The notes below the pieces were generated by a model that worked only from the letters and a program-made list of their open reading frames with translations, had not been told where the DNA came from and did not search any database. From Microcoleus sp036704825 (lineage in GTDB: Bacteria > Cyanobacteriota > Cyanobacteriia > Cyanobacteriales > Microcoleaceae), in assembly GCA_036704825.1 (NCBI GenBank), contig JAUBSN010000008.1, positions 65,949 to 129,948 on the forward strand: a stretch of 64,000 nt of DNA, written 5' to 3'. How positions within the stretch are numbered: the stretch's first letter is position 1; each line of letters begins with the position of its first letter. Shown piece by piece: positions 53,731 to 62,690 of this stretch. The position numbers were made by a program, and so were the translations under genes.

Positions 53731-55824
53731 TTACCATTCTTCGCTCCTGAGCCGGCGACCCGCTAAAGCCCGCACTTGCTCGTCGGCGTCGGCAACTGCA
53801 AGCGATCGCAACAGCGGCAAAACACCCGGATTTTCGGGATAATGTTCGATAATCGCTTCGAGTGCTGTAAATCTTGGATTGTAAGGAAAAGAACCGTTTT
53901 GACTGTCAGCATCGCTCAAAGCTCGATCGCGCAAAAACTCAAACATTCCCGGCTCGTCTTTCCATCCCCGCATTAACTCTACCAGGGCGATCGCCCGCAC
54001 CTGCGAATCTTCATCCTTTTGAGCTCTACTTTTGAGCCACTCCAAAGTTTGAGACTGATTTGTCCGCGCCCGGGCTAACTTTTGCAAAGCCATTTGCCTG
54101 ACAGCCGGACTCTCATCGCCCTCTGCTTTAGCCTCCAGCAGCATCCAAGTTTCAGGGTTGTCCGGCCAGTTGTAAGCGAGTTCAAGCAGCGCCGCTGGGC
54201 GGACAAGCGCATCGCTAGAATCGAGCTGAATTTTCAGCCAAGGCAAGGTTTCCGGGTCGTCTGGCCACCCCCGCACGATCGCCCGCACCAGCACGCTCAG
54301 CAGGTGAGAATCTTGCTCCGACTCGACCAGGCTTTTGAGGAAAGGCAGCGTCTCGCTCCGGTGAGACCACCGTTTTGCGATCTCTTCCACCGCAGTTTCT
54401 CGGACGTTCAGGTGTCTGTCTGACTCGGCGAGATTTTGCAACCAGCCAAAGACTTCGAGACTGGCTGACGGCAGTGCGGCGACTGCTTCCACTACTACTT
54501 GCCGCACAGTCCAGTAATCCTCGGAATCAGCTATTTTTTGCAGCAGGGGCAGGGTTTCTGAGTGGTCGGGCCAACCTGCTGCTATCTGTTTTAGGGCTAT
54601 TTCGCGCAGGTCGGCGTCGCGATCGCCCAATGCTATATTTTTCAAAAAAGTCAGAGTTTCGGGGTTCCCGGGCCAGCCAGAGGCAATTGCTTGCACTGCT
54701 GAGCGCCGGACGCTCGAACTCGCGTCGGACTCGGCTAGGGTTTTCAGCAGCGGGTAAATGTCTGGTTCGCCGGGCCAGTGCGAAGCCAATTCTTCTAAGG
54801 CTGCTGTCCGCACTTCTTTGCTGCTGTCGGATTCGGCTAGGGTTTTCAGCAGCAGGCAAACGTCGGCTGCGGCGGGCCAGCCCGCTGCCAACTCCCGCAC
54901 CGCTACGGTTCGCAGGATAGAACTTCCTGTCTGGGCAAGGTTTTTGAGCAGGGAAACCGTGCCTAAAAGGCTGCGCCAACCTCTGGCTATTTCTTGCCAC
55001 GCTGCGACTCGCACTCCCAAATTTTCGTCGGATTCGGCGGCGGTTCTCAGCAGCAGCAAGGTGTCTGTGCGATCGGGCCAATTTGAGGCCAACTCTTCAA
55101 GTGCTGCGGTGCGGACTGCAGGACTTCGATCGGACTGAGCCAGGGCACTCAGCAGCAGCAAGGTATCGCTCGTGTCTGGCCAACCGCAAGCCATTTCTCG
55201 CACGCAGGTCGATCGCACTGCCCAGCTTCGATCGGATTTGGCGAGGTTTTTGAGCATCAGGTAAATTTCTGGCTGGTCTGGCCAACCGCGGGCGATTGCT
55301 TTGACTGCTGTGGCCCGGACTTCGCCGCAGTCGCTGGAGTGAGCGAGTATTTTCAGCCAGGGCAGGGTTTGCGGGTCGTTTTTCCAAGTTTGGGCGATCG
55401 CCGCGATCGATCGATTGCGAATTTGATAAATTTCCTGCAATTCTTGAGCGCTTTGATAAAGAATCAGGAAACCCGTGCCGTATTGCGATAACTTTTTTAA
55501 CGCGTTTAACAGTTTTTTTTCAGTTTTTTTATTTACATCATTTTTCACTTTTAACAGGCATTCCGCTGCTAAAAACAAATTAATAAATTTTTCTTGTTGA
55601 CCGTTTAGGGCTGTGAGATATTCTATAATTTTGCTTGCTGTTTCTTTGTCGAGCTTAGCTGCAATTTCTCTGAGGACTTCGTGCAAAGATTCGTCCCGCC
55701 AGTGCTGGCCGAAAACTTGTGTGTTGAGCTCGCCCCAAGTCAGTTGACCGATTTTGAGTTGGGCGTGGATTAACTCTGCTACAGTCTGGGGATTATTTTC
55801 GGAAACAAGTTTTTTTAACAACAT
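53731..55824 (-). CDS. HEAT-repeat (PBS-lyase-like) protein
   Basis: 697 residues. After a helical N-terminal domain (about 1-160, including YLTALNGQQEKFINLFLAAECLL), about 18 repeats of 30-36 residues read DPETLPWLKxLAxSDxxxxVRxxAVxEIAxGWPD. This is an unusually regular HEAT-like superhelix with GWPD turns. Such proteins serve as binding scaffolds. In cyanobacteria some HEAT proteins act on phycobilisomes (CpcE/F family) or with NACHT-type NTPases; no partner here. Its 3' end was copied to 51205-51262. Confidence 0.87.
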   Translation of the reverse strand: MLLKKLVSENNPQTVAELIHAQLKIGQLTWGELNTQVFGQHWRDESLHEVLREIAAKLDKETASKIIEYLTALNGQQEKFINLFLAAECLLKVKNDVNKKTEKKLLNALKKLSQYGTGFLILYQSAQELQEIYQIRNRSIAAIAQTWKNDPQTLPWLKILAHSSDCGEVRATAVKAIARGWPDQPEIYLMLKNLAKSDRSWAVRSTCVREMACGWPDTSDTLLLLSALAQSDRSPAVRTAALEELASNWPDRTDTLLLLRTAAESDENLGVRVAAWQEIARGWRSLLGTVSLLKNLAQTGSSILRTVAVRELAAGWPAAADVCLLLKTLAESDSSKEVRTAALEELASHWPGEPDIYPLLKTLAESDASSSVRRSAVQAIASGWPGNPETLTFLKNIALGDRDADLREIALKQIAAGWPDHSETLPLLQKIADSEDYWTVRQVVVEAVAALPSASLEVFGWLQNLAESDRHLNVRETAVEEIAKRWSHRSETLPFLKSLVESEQDSHLLSVLVRAIVRGWPDDPETLPWLKIQLDSSDALVRPAALLELAYNWPDNPETWMLLEAKAEGDESPAVRQMALQKLARARTNQSQTLEWLKSRAQKDEDSQVRAIALVELMRGWKDEPGMFEFLRDRALSDADSQNGSFPYNPRFTALEAIIEHYPENPGVLPLLRSLAVADADEQVRALAGRRLRSEEW

Positions 55825-56036
55825 ACCGATATCCTGCCCCTCGATTTTGTTTGCATTAAAAATCCGAAACCAGATCCAGTATTAGTTTAGAGTTTTTTGA
55901 GCCTTCCTGGAGCAGGTCGCCGATTAACTTCATTTTATACCACAACTACGGGGTCGCGTCGCAATGCAAAATCCGCCACCACTCATAGAAATGTTAGGTG
56001 GTGGCGAATGGCGATCGAATTATTAAGCCGCTGAAT

Positions 56037-56396
56037 CTAGCTAACAGCTACTTGGACGCGATCGGCTGCAACCCGAACCGCAAAAGTAGGAATCTTTACG
56101 GTTTCATCGTCCAGACATTGCCCGGTAGCGAGACTAAAGTTTTGCTTGTAAATGGGAGAAGCAACTTTCAAAGTGCCGCTGCGATCGCCCACAATTCCCC
56201 GCGACAAAACAAAAGCTTTGCTAAACGGGTCGTAATTGCTAAGCGCATAAACTCGATCCCCGTTTCCCACTCGGAAAATCGCCACTTGTTCGCCTTTAAC
56301 TAAAGCGCAAACTCCAGTATAAGGGGCGATCGCATCCAGAGAACACACATCTACCCAAGTTGTTACTGTATCGGAAACTTGTAATGATTGAACCAT
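56037..56396 (-). CDS. nirD: NirD, nitrite reductase small subunit (Rieske-like)
   Basis: 119 residues. It has the NirD-type Rieske-like fold without the usual cluster ligands: TTWVDVCSLDAIAPYTGVCALVKGEQVAIFRV, then YALSNYDPFSKAFVLSRGIVGD. NirD pairs with NirB in the NADH-dependent assimilatory enzyme. It follows nirB after 223 bp of repeats on the same strand. Confidence 0.9.
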   Translation of the reverse strand: MVQSLQVSDTVTTWVDVCSLDAIAPYTGVCALVKGEQVAIFRVGNGDRVYALSNYDPFSKAFVLSRGIVGDRSGTLKVASPIYKQNFSLATGQCLDDETVKIPTFAVRVAADRVQVAVS

Positions 56397-56535
56397 CTTC
56401 TTTTCCTGTTAATTTACTTTAATCTCGTTCTCAGCCGGAGGCTGGGAACGAAGGTTTCGAGGCTTTGCCTGACGGATCGAGGCTCTCTCTGCCTCCGGGA
56501 ATTCATTGCCAGGCAAAGCCTGGGAACGAGATTCT

Positions 56536-56625
56536 TGATCCCTCCCCTGATTCAAGGGGAGGGCTGGGGAGGGGTTATCTTGCTCCCTCTCCTGATTCAA
56601 GGGGAGGGCTGGGGAGGGGTTATTC
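56536..56625. repeat. Direct repeat between nirB and nirD
   Basis: CTCCTGATTCAAGGGGAGGG followed by CTGGGGAGGGGTTAT occurs twice (about 56540-56578 and 56585-56623). The second reaches the nirB stop codon, whose TAA is part of the repeat. GCCTCCGG and CCGGAGGC hairpin pieces are nearby (56435-56495). The repeats separate nirB from nirD and could alter mRNA stability. Confidence 0.85.
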
Positions 56626-59184
56626 CGAAACTCCAGCCAGAGCCTTTTCATATTCGTAAGCAGGCCGCGTTTGTCCCCGTTCCGCAACGCGAACAATACT
56701 CGGATCGGGCAAATCGGAATTCACAAAATGCTGGAACCGCTGCACCTTTTGTGGGTCTTCAATCGTCGTTTTCCACTCGCATTGATAAGTATTTACCAAA
56801 TGTTCCATCTGCGCTTCTAATTCTGCACAAATGCCGAGAGAATCTTCAACAATTACCTGCTTTAAGTATTCAATGCCGCCCTCAAGCTTGTTCAACCAAG
56901 TAGCAGTGCGTTCCAATCTGTCTGCCGTGCGGATGTAGAAAACCAAGAACCGATCGATATATTTAATCAGCGTTTCCTTATCGATATCCGTCGCCAGCAA
57001 AACGGCGTGCTGCGGCTTAATCCCGCCGTTGCCGCACACGTACAAATTCCAACCATTCTCAGTAGCAATTATCCCAAAATCCTTGCTTTGAGCTTCCGCG
57101 CATTCGCGAGTGCAACCAGAGACAGCAGATTTGAGCTTGTGGGGCGATCGCAAACCGCGATAACGCAATTCAACCTCGATCGCCAAACTCGTAGAATCCT
57201 GCACCCCAAAGCGGCACCAAGTGCTGCCAACACAAGATTTTACAGTACGCAAAGCCTTACCGTAAGCGTGTCCAGACTCAAATCCCGCATCAATCAACCG
57301 ACGCCAAATATGCGGCAACTGATCCACCCGAGCTCCAAACAAATCGATCCGCTGCGCCCCAGTAATCTTAGTATAAAGCCCAAATTCCTTGGCAACTTCC
57401 CCCAAAACAATCAACTTATCCGGCGTGATTTCTCCCCCCGGTACTCGCGGCACCACCGAATAAGTACCGTCCCGCTGAATGTTTGCCAAAAAGTAATCGT
57501 TCGTATCTTGCAAACCGACGTGAGGCTTCTCTAAAATATGGTCATTCCAAGTAGAAGCCAGCATCGAACCAACAGCAGGCTTGCAAATTTCGCAACCCTT
57601 GCCTTTGCCGTGTCTTTCAATCAACTCCTCAAAAGTTTTAATCTCTTGAGAGCGCACTAAATGGTACAATTCTTGACGGGAATATTCAAAATGTTCGCAG
57701 AGATGATTTTTGACGGCGAACCCAGCTTTTTTCATCTGGGACTTGAAGATATCCGTCACCAAAGGCACGCAGCCACCGCAGCCCGTACCAGCTTGAGTAC
57801 ATTTTTTTACGCTGGCAATATCGGTTAAATTGCGATCGCGAATCGCTTCACAAATCTGCCCTTTAGTGACATTATTGCAAGAACAAATTTGAGCCGAATC
57901 CGGCAAACTGTCTACTCCAAAGCCTACCGCTACTCCCCCTTCTCGCGGTGGCACTAACAAATCTTCAGGATGGGGCGGCAGAGCAATTTCATTTTGCATG
58001 AATTGCAGCAAAGTGCCGTAAGCCGAGGCATCTCCTACGAGAATTCCGCCTAAAATGCGGCTGCCGTCTTGATTTAAAACTAATTTTTTGTAAATGCCTT
58101 GGAACGTGTCAGCAACAACAATTTCTTTAGCATCTGCGGACTTAGCAAAAGCATCTCCAAAACTAGCAACATCCACCCCCAATAATTTGAGTTTAGTGGA
58201 CATATCCGCACCTGTAAAAGTGCTTGTGGGACGGGCATCTTGCCCGTCATCCGCTACACGGCTCAAAATATCTGCCGCTACGCTTGCCATTGTGTACCCA
58301 GGCGCAACTAAGCCGTAGATGCGATTTTGATAAAGCGCGCATTCTCCGATCGCATAAATGTCAGGATCGGAGGTTTGGCAGCTATCATTAATCACAATGC
58401 CGCCGCGTTCTCCTACTTCTATACCGCAACTTCTGGCAATTTCGTCGCGGGGGCGAATGCCAGCAGAAAACACTATCATATCTGTTGCCAATTCCGAACC
58501 GTCAGCAAACAGCATTTTAGTAACTTTGCCATCTTCGCTAACAATTTCTGTGGTAGATTTGCTGGTATGAACCGAAACGCCCAACTCTTCTATTTTGCTG
58601 CGGAGAATGGCACCGCCCATCTCGTCAACTTGCACGGGCATCAACCGCGATGCAAACTCAACAACGTGAGTTTTTAAGCCCATATTTTGAAGAGCGTTAG
58701 CACATTCTAGACCTAACAAGCCGCCGCCAATTACTACACCAGTTTGGCAATTTTTAGCGTAATCTGACATCGCCTCCAGGTCGTCAATTGTCCGGTAAAC
58801 AAAAGTTCCTGTAGCGTCTTTACCTGTAATTGATGGCACAAATGGATAGGAACCGGTCGCGAGAACAATTTTGTCGTAGAGAACTTGTAAACCGTTGGCT
58901 GAAGAGACTGTTTTTTGTTCCCGGTTAATGGCGACTGCTTTGTCGCCGATGTGAATTTTTATGTCATTTTGGTGATAAAATCCAGGTGCAACTAAAGATA
59001 AATCTCCCGCTGTCTTGCCAGAGAAAAATCCGCTGAGGTTTACGCGATCGTAAGCAACGCGCGGTTCTTCACAAAAAGTAATTAAATTCCAGTTTTTGGC
59101 AGCATCCGAGCTGACCATTAACTCCAGGAACTTGTGACCTACCATGCCATTGCCAATCACAATGAGGTTTTTTTTGGCTGTCAT
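56620..59184 (-). CDS. nirB: NirB, NADH-dependent assimilatory nitrite reductase large subunit
   Basis: 854 residues. Order: FAD/NAD(P) domains (VIGNGMVGHKFLELM; LATGSYPFVPSI; GVVIGGGLLGLECANAL), the BFD-like [2Fe-2S] domain CSCNNVTKGQICEAIRD..CTQAGTGCGGC (about 440-480), a second helical BFD-like piece, then the sulfite/nitrite reductase half-domains. Siroheme/4Fe-4S ligands are CVGSTWC and CTREC (about 665 and 700). A short extra DDGQDARPTS near residue 310 is coded by a palindromic repeat. Most cyanobacteria use ferredoxin-dependent NirA, so NADH-linked nirBD is notable. An NtcA-type site lies upstream. Confidence 0.92.
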   Translation of the reverse strand: MTAKKNLIVIGNGMVGHKFLELMVSSDAAKNWNLITFCEEPRVAYDRVNLSGFFSGKTAGDLSLVAPGFYHQNDIKIHIGDKAVAINREQKTVSSANGLQVLYDKIVLATGSYPFVPSITGKDATGTFVYRTIDDLEAMSDYAKNCQTGVVIGGGLLGLECANALQNMGLKTHVVEFASRLMPVQVDEMGGAILRSKIEELGVSVHTSKSTTEIVSEDGKVTKMLFADGSELATDMIVFSAGIRPRDEIARSCGIEVGERGGIVINDSCQTSDPDIYAIGECALYQNRIYGLVAPGYTMASVAADILSRVADDGQDARPTSTFTGADMSTKLKLLGVDVASFGDAFAKSADAKEIVVADTFQGIYKKLVLNQDGSRILGGILVGDASAYGTLLQFMQNEIALPPHPEDLLVPPREGGVAVGFGVDSLPDSAQICSCNNVTKGQICEAIRDRNLTDIASVKKCTQAGTGCGGCVPLVTDIFKSQMKKAGFAVKNHLCEHFEYSRQELYHLVRSQEIKTFEELIERHGKGKGCEICKPAVGSMLASTWNDHILEKPHVGLQDTNDYFLANIQRDGTYSVVPRVPGGEITPDKLIVLGEVAKEFGLYTKITGAQRIDLFGARVDQLPHIWRRLIDAGFESGHAYGKALRTVKSCVGSTWCRFGVQDSTSLAIEVELRYRGLRSPHKLKSAVSGCTRECAEAQSKDFGIIATENGWNLYVCGNGGIKPQHAVLLATDIDKETLIKYIDRFLVFYIRTADRLERTATWLNKLEGGIEYLKQVIVEDSLGICAELEAQMEHLVNTYQCEWKTTIEDPQKVQRFQHFVNSDLPDPSIVRVAERGQTRPAYEYEKALAGVSE
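58222..58262. repeat. Palindromic repeat inside nirB
   Basis: CTTGTGGGACGGGCATCTTGCCCGTC-type sequence (GACGGGCA..TGCCCGTC hairpin) inserted between codons for SRVA and TFTGADMS. It is the same element family as the ACGGGCT../AGCCCGT repeats at 60391-60573 and 62617-62690. The frame is kept, adding about ten residues. Confidence 0.85.
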
Positions 59185-59225
59185 TAGAATCTCTTTTATC
59201 CCGTTTATCAGTCGTTGGGTTAATT

Positions 59226-59265
59226 AATATAAGACTTTATTGTCAACTTTTGTACTTATATATAC
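59226..59265 (-). promoter_or_regulatory. NtcA-activated promoter of nirB
   Basis: GTACTTATATATAC at 59252-59265 fits GTA-N8-TAC, the NtcA consensus, and reads the same on both strands. On the - strand a TATATT -10 box (59226-59231 on +) follows 20 bases later, close to the usual 22 for class II NtcA promoters. A TTGACA lies between, though its spacing to the -10 is short. This suggests nitrogen control of nirBD. Confidence 0.75.
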
Positions 59266-59572
59266 AAAAAATGGATGTTTATGCAATTGTCGAATGCTCG
59301 CGATTGCATTTTTGCATGATGTCTGCGATCGAGATAAATAGGGTGCTTCACTAAGTCGTTTTGAAAAAAAAAAGATTAATATTTTACTGTCACATACCTT
59401 ACAGTTTTCTAATTTTTAATTATTATTTCACTAACCAGCAGGAAGCCCCGCGCCAAACATGATACGAGTTGAGCGAGGGGATGAAAACGCACAAATTAAG
59501 TGGGTTGAATGCCCACTTGATTTATAACCATTCTCGCATATGAGGAATACTGTAGCATCAGCGCTGGGCAGT

Positions 59573-60361
59573 TCACGCTCCCATGCCCGAATACTGCTTC
59601 AAACCCTGTCGCCAAAGCCAGCGATTCCACATAAAAAACACCGCACTCCAACCCAACATTACCAACAAACCGCGGCCTATATCTACGGGCAATCCGATCA
59701 AGATTGAAGCGGGAAAATGAATCAAATAAGGAAAAGGCGTCCACAAAACTACTTCGCGCACGGGTGCGGGAAAAACTTCTAGCGGCGCGATAAGTCCCGA
59801 TAAAAACAGGTAAATTAAAAACCAGAATTGCTCGATCGCACTTGCCCTTTCCAGCCAAAAAGCAAACAGCGCAAAGGTATACTGTATCAGGAATCGCAAG
59901 CAAAAAGCCAAGACGAGAACCAACAAAAACAGCAAAAACCTGCCTAAACTAGGCAGCCAAAAAGACTGCGGGTAAAGTGCAAAAAACAGCAGCGCTAATC
60001 CGCATACAAACGGCAGCCTCGCAAACCTTTCGGAAACGTGAGATGCAAAGTGGTGCCATACAGGATCGAGAGGCTGCAACAATCTATTGGATAGCCTGCC
60101 TTGCACTACTTCCTTTTCAAACTCCCAAATCACCCAAACTACATTTGTTTGCCTGACAATGAAAGCCGCTAAAAAATAACGGGCAAAGTCGATGGACTTC
60201 AGCCCAAATTGACCAGTTTCGGCCGCCTGCATCCAGACGCCCATCAAGATAAACGGCAAAGCTCCCGACAGCGCCCACAAATACAATTCCGCCCGGTATT
60301 CAAGCATATAAGCGTAGTAGGTAACTAGCAAAGTTTTAGCAATTTTAACAATTCTGTTCAT
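59573..60361 (-). CDS. ABC-2 type transporter permease (COG3694-like)
   Basis: 262 residues with about six membrane segments: AELYLWALSGALPFILMGVW, AFIVRQTNVVWVIWEFEKEVVQGRLSNRLLQPLDPVWHH (the conserved ABC-2 loop), FLLFLLVLVLAFCLRFLIQYTF, FWFLIYLFLSGLIAPLEVFPAPVREVVLWTPFPYLIHFP and GLLVMLGWSAVFFMW. This is the COG3694 kind. Its ATPase is upstream on the same strand. A second permease (COG4587 kind), usual for this system, is not in the window. Confidence 0.87.
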   Translation of the reverse strand: MNRIVKIAKTLLVTYYAYMLEYRAELYLWALSGALPFILMGVWMQAAETGQFGLKSIDFARYFLAAFIVRQTNVVWVIWEFEKEVVQGRLSNRLLQPLDPVWHHFASHVSERFARLPFVCGLALLFFALYPQSFWLPSLGRFLLFLLVLVLAFCLRFLIQYTFALFAFWLERASAIEQFWFLIYLFLSGLIAPLEVFPAPVREVVLWTPFPYLIHFPASILIGLPVDIGRGLLVMLGWSAVFFMWNRWLWRQGLKQYSGMGA

Positions 60362-60390
60362 ATCAGTTTTACAGTTAATTTTTAGGTGTT

Positions 60391-60573
60391 AGCAACGGGC
60401 TAGAAGCCCGTTCCACAAAAACATTGAATCTCTCGTGGAACAGACATCTTGCCTGTTTTTTGGGGTTAGCAACGGGCTAGAAGCCCGTTCCACAAAAACA
60501 TTGAATCTCTCGTGGAACAGACATCTTGCCTGTTCTACTTTATAACTATAGTGGAACCGACATCTTGCCTGTT
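60391..60573. repeat. 77-bp tandem palindromic repeat between ABC genes
   Basis: AGCAACGGGCTAGAAGCCCG and TTCCACAAAAACATTGAATC, then CTCGTGGAACAGACATCTTG, start at 60391 and 60468 (77 bp apart), with a third partial copy from about 60550. The two full copies are nearly identical. They separate the permease from its ATPase. Related elements lie at 58222 and 62617. Confidence 0.92.
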
Positions 60574-60600
60574 ATAGAGAATGAGCTTATCCCAAAAACC

Positions 60601-61581
60601 TTACACTTTTCCCGTGCGAAAAACTCTACCTATTACCTCTTCAATTGGCGGATCGGTAACAGTCAAATCTATCACTTCTAACTCCGCCAAAATCTTCGCC
60701 ACGCTCACCGTCAGCTCTTCCCTTTTCACTAAAAAACGCACTGAGTTTCCCTCAATAGATTCTACCTCGCCGTAACCAAAAGCGCTATCTTTTGCCAGCG
60801 GATGGGCTAATTCTACCTGAACTTCCCGATAAGGTGCAAACCTGTCGAGCAATCCGTCCAAACTGCCATCATAAACTAATTGCCCTTCATGGATTAACAA
60901 AACGCGCTTGCACAAAGCAGTAATGTCAGCCATGTAATGGCTCGTCAACAGCACCGTTGCTTGATAGCGCTCGTTATATTCTCGCAGAAATTGCCTGACG
61001 CTAAACTGTGCGTTGATATCCAAACCTAAAGTCGGTTCATCTAAAAATAATACCTCCGGCTGGTGCAGCAGCGCCGCCATCAATTCAGCTTTCATGCGTT
61101 CGCCTAAAGAAAGCTTTCGTACCGGCTGATTTAACTTGCCTTCTAGTGACAGCATCTCTGTCAATTCTCCGACTCGCCGCCGATAATCTGCATCTGGAAT
61201 GCCGTAGACAGCGGCATTGATTCGCAGAGAGTCTAGCACGGGCAAATCCCAAATTAACTGCTGTTTCTGCCCCATCACTAAGGTGATTTTTTGCAGAAAA
61301 TCTGCTTCGCGACGAAAAGGAGTACGATCGCACACTCTCACAGTACCAGCCGATGGATAAATCAAACCCGTCAGCATTTTCAGCGTAGTAGTTTTGCCCG
61401 CACCGTTAGCGCCTAGAAAACCCACGAATTCCCCCGGTTCAATACTGAAAGAAACGCCCTCAACTGCTTTGATATTGCGGTAAGTGCGACTAAAAAAGTG
61501 TCGCACTGTTCCTTTAAGCCCCGGTTCTTTAATCGCTACCGGATAAACTTTGCTCAAGTGTTCAACTAAGATAATTGGCAT
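60601..61581 (-). CDS. ABC transporter ATP-binding protein (COG4586-like)
   Basis: 326 residues. Walker A GANGAGKTTTLKML (about 56-69), signature LSLGERMKAELMAALL, Walker B LFLDEPTLGLD, H-loop TSHYM. The N-terminal LSKVYPVAIKEPGLKGTVRHFFSRTYRNIKAVEGVSF is the COG4586 opening. It should energise export by the permease encoded after the repeat block. The cargo is unknown; related operons occur near envelope or polysaccharide genes. Confidence 0.9.
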   Translation of the reverse strand: MPIILVEHLSKVYPVAIKEPGLKGTVRHFFSRTYRNIKAVEGVSFSIEPGEFVGFLGANGAGKTTTLKMLTGLIYPSAGTVRVCDRTPFRREADFLQKITLVMGQKQQLIWDLPVLDSLRINAAVYGIPDADYRRRVGELTEMLSLEGKLNQPVRKLSLGERMKAELMAALLHQPEVLFLDEPTLGLDINAQFSVRQFLREYNERYQATVLLTSHYMADITALCKRVLLIHEGQLVYDGSLDGLLDRFAPYREVQVELAHPLAKDSAFGYGEVESIEGNSVRFLVKREELTVSVAKILAELEVIDLTVTDPPIEEVIGRVFRTGKV

Positions 61582-61659
61582 CGGCTCAAATTTTAACTTT
61601 TATTTTAATCTAGGGTATTTCCATCAGGCTTGTGCCAAGATGGAGCGATCGAGGTGTCT

Positions 61660-61728
61660 AGTAGGGTGCGCCAACGATTGCTCGATCGCGAGTGAGAAAC
61701 TAACTGTGTTCTGGCGCACCCTACTAAA
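61660..61728. repeat. Inverted repeat upstream of the small RTX gene
   Basis: GTAGGGTGCGCCA (about 61661) and TGGCGCACCCTAC (about 61713) form a perfect 13-bp inverted pair around a 40-bp loop. A related element is at 40170-40240. It may be part of the leader of the 61780 gene. Confidence 0.75.
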
Positions 61729-61779
61729 CTGTAGAATATTGCACAATATCCATGCTCACATCGCACAAAGTTTACAACT

Positions 61780-62589
61780 ATGGTACTCACCCCAGATAAT
61801 TCAGACATCTCTCGTTTGGTAGGAGACAATTCTTCTGAAAATATTACACTTGCACCAGGACAACTTGCTAGTTTTCCTGGGGGACTTTGGATGCTGGGCG
61901 GCAATGATACTGTCAGGGGCTCGTCAGATGCAGAACGGATTTTCGGCAACGATGGTAAAGACAGCCTGTTAGGCGGTGTCGGCAGTGATTCTATTTACGG
62001 TGGCAAAGATGATGACGATATTTTGGGAGAAACAGGCGACGATTTTTTGACAGGAGATAGAAATAGCGATTTCCTTGATGGGGGTGTAGGAAATGATTTG
62101 CTGCGCGGTGGACAAGGTGTTGATTTGTTAGTTGGCGGTGAAGGCAACGATACTTTAATTGGCGACAGAGAGGTGGATATTTACCAAGGTGGTGCAGGGG
62201 GCGATGTATTTGTTTTGAGAGTCGATCAAGCGGGAAGCAGATTAGTTGGAATTGAAGTTTCTGACGCGGTAATTGTGGATTTTGATAAGTCTAGCGATTC
62301 GATTGGAATTAGCGTGGCATTTACCAGCAGCAATATCTCCTTGGAAGAGGTAAGTTATAGCTTGAACGATCCGAGACTGCTGCTGATCGATCCTGGAACT
62401 ATAGCGGGGGGAACGAGTTTGTTAGCCAAGGGGGGGATCTCGCGGCAAAGTCTCGATCCCGATGGCAACGGTCGCGTAGAAGCTACTAATATTAGATTCG
62501 GTTTTACTAATGCTTTGTTGGGTACTGTGTTGAACGTGAGCCCAGCCGATTTAAACGGCCGTTTGATTAATGCTAGTTCTTTGCTTTGA
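61780..62589 (+). CDS. Small RTX (hemolysin-type Ca-binding) repeat protein
   Basis: 269 residues. After about 40 residues, GGxGxDxhx nonapeptides run from about 45 to 135 (for example GNDGKDSLLGGVGSDSIYGGK), the calcium-binding beta-roll. The rest, VFVLRVDQAGSRLVGIEVSDAVIVDFDKSSDSIGI, resembles the C-terminal part of other cyanobacterial RTX proteins. Probably secreted by a type I system not in the window. It is related to, but far smaller than, the 24196-29643 protein. Confidence 0.88.
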   Translation: MVLTPDNSDISRLVGDNSSENITLAPGQLASFPGGLWMLGGNDTVRGSSDAERIFGNDGKDSLLGGVGSDSIYGGKDDDDILGETGDDFLTGDRNSDFLDGGVGNDLLRGGQGVDLLVGGEGNDTLIGDREVDIYQGGAGGDVFVLRVDQAGSRLVGIEVSDAVIVDFDKSSDSIGISVAFTSSNISLEEVSYSLNDPRLLLIDPGTIAGGTSLLAKGGISRQSLDPDGNGRVEATNIRFGFTNALLGTVLNVSPADLNGRLINASSLL

Positions 62590-62616
62590 AGTAGCTAATT
62601 GATTAATTATCGATCG

Positions 62617-62690
62617 AGAACGGGCTCTCCGGCCCGTTCCACAAAAAAAACTGAGTTTTTGTGGAACAGTCATCTTGCCTGTTTTTCAGT
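62617..62690. repeat. Palindromic repeat between the RTX and SDR genes
   Basis: GAACGGGCTCTCCGGCCCGTTC hairpin followed by CACAAAAAAAACTGAGTTTT and TGTGGAACAGTCATCTTGCC. Same family as the 60391 repeats. It lies between two convergent genes and could serve as a terminator. Confidence 0.8.

Noticed and set aside
59496..59903. 135-residue frame on - overlapping the ABC permease
   Set aside because: It lies in another frame of the permease end and has no domain.
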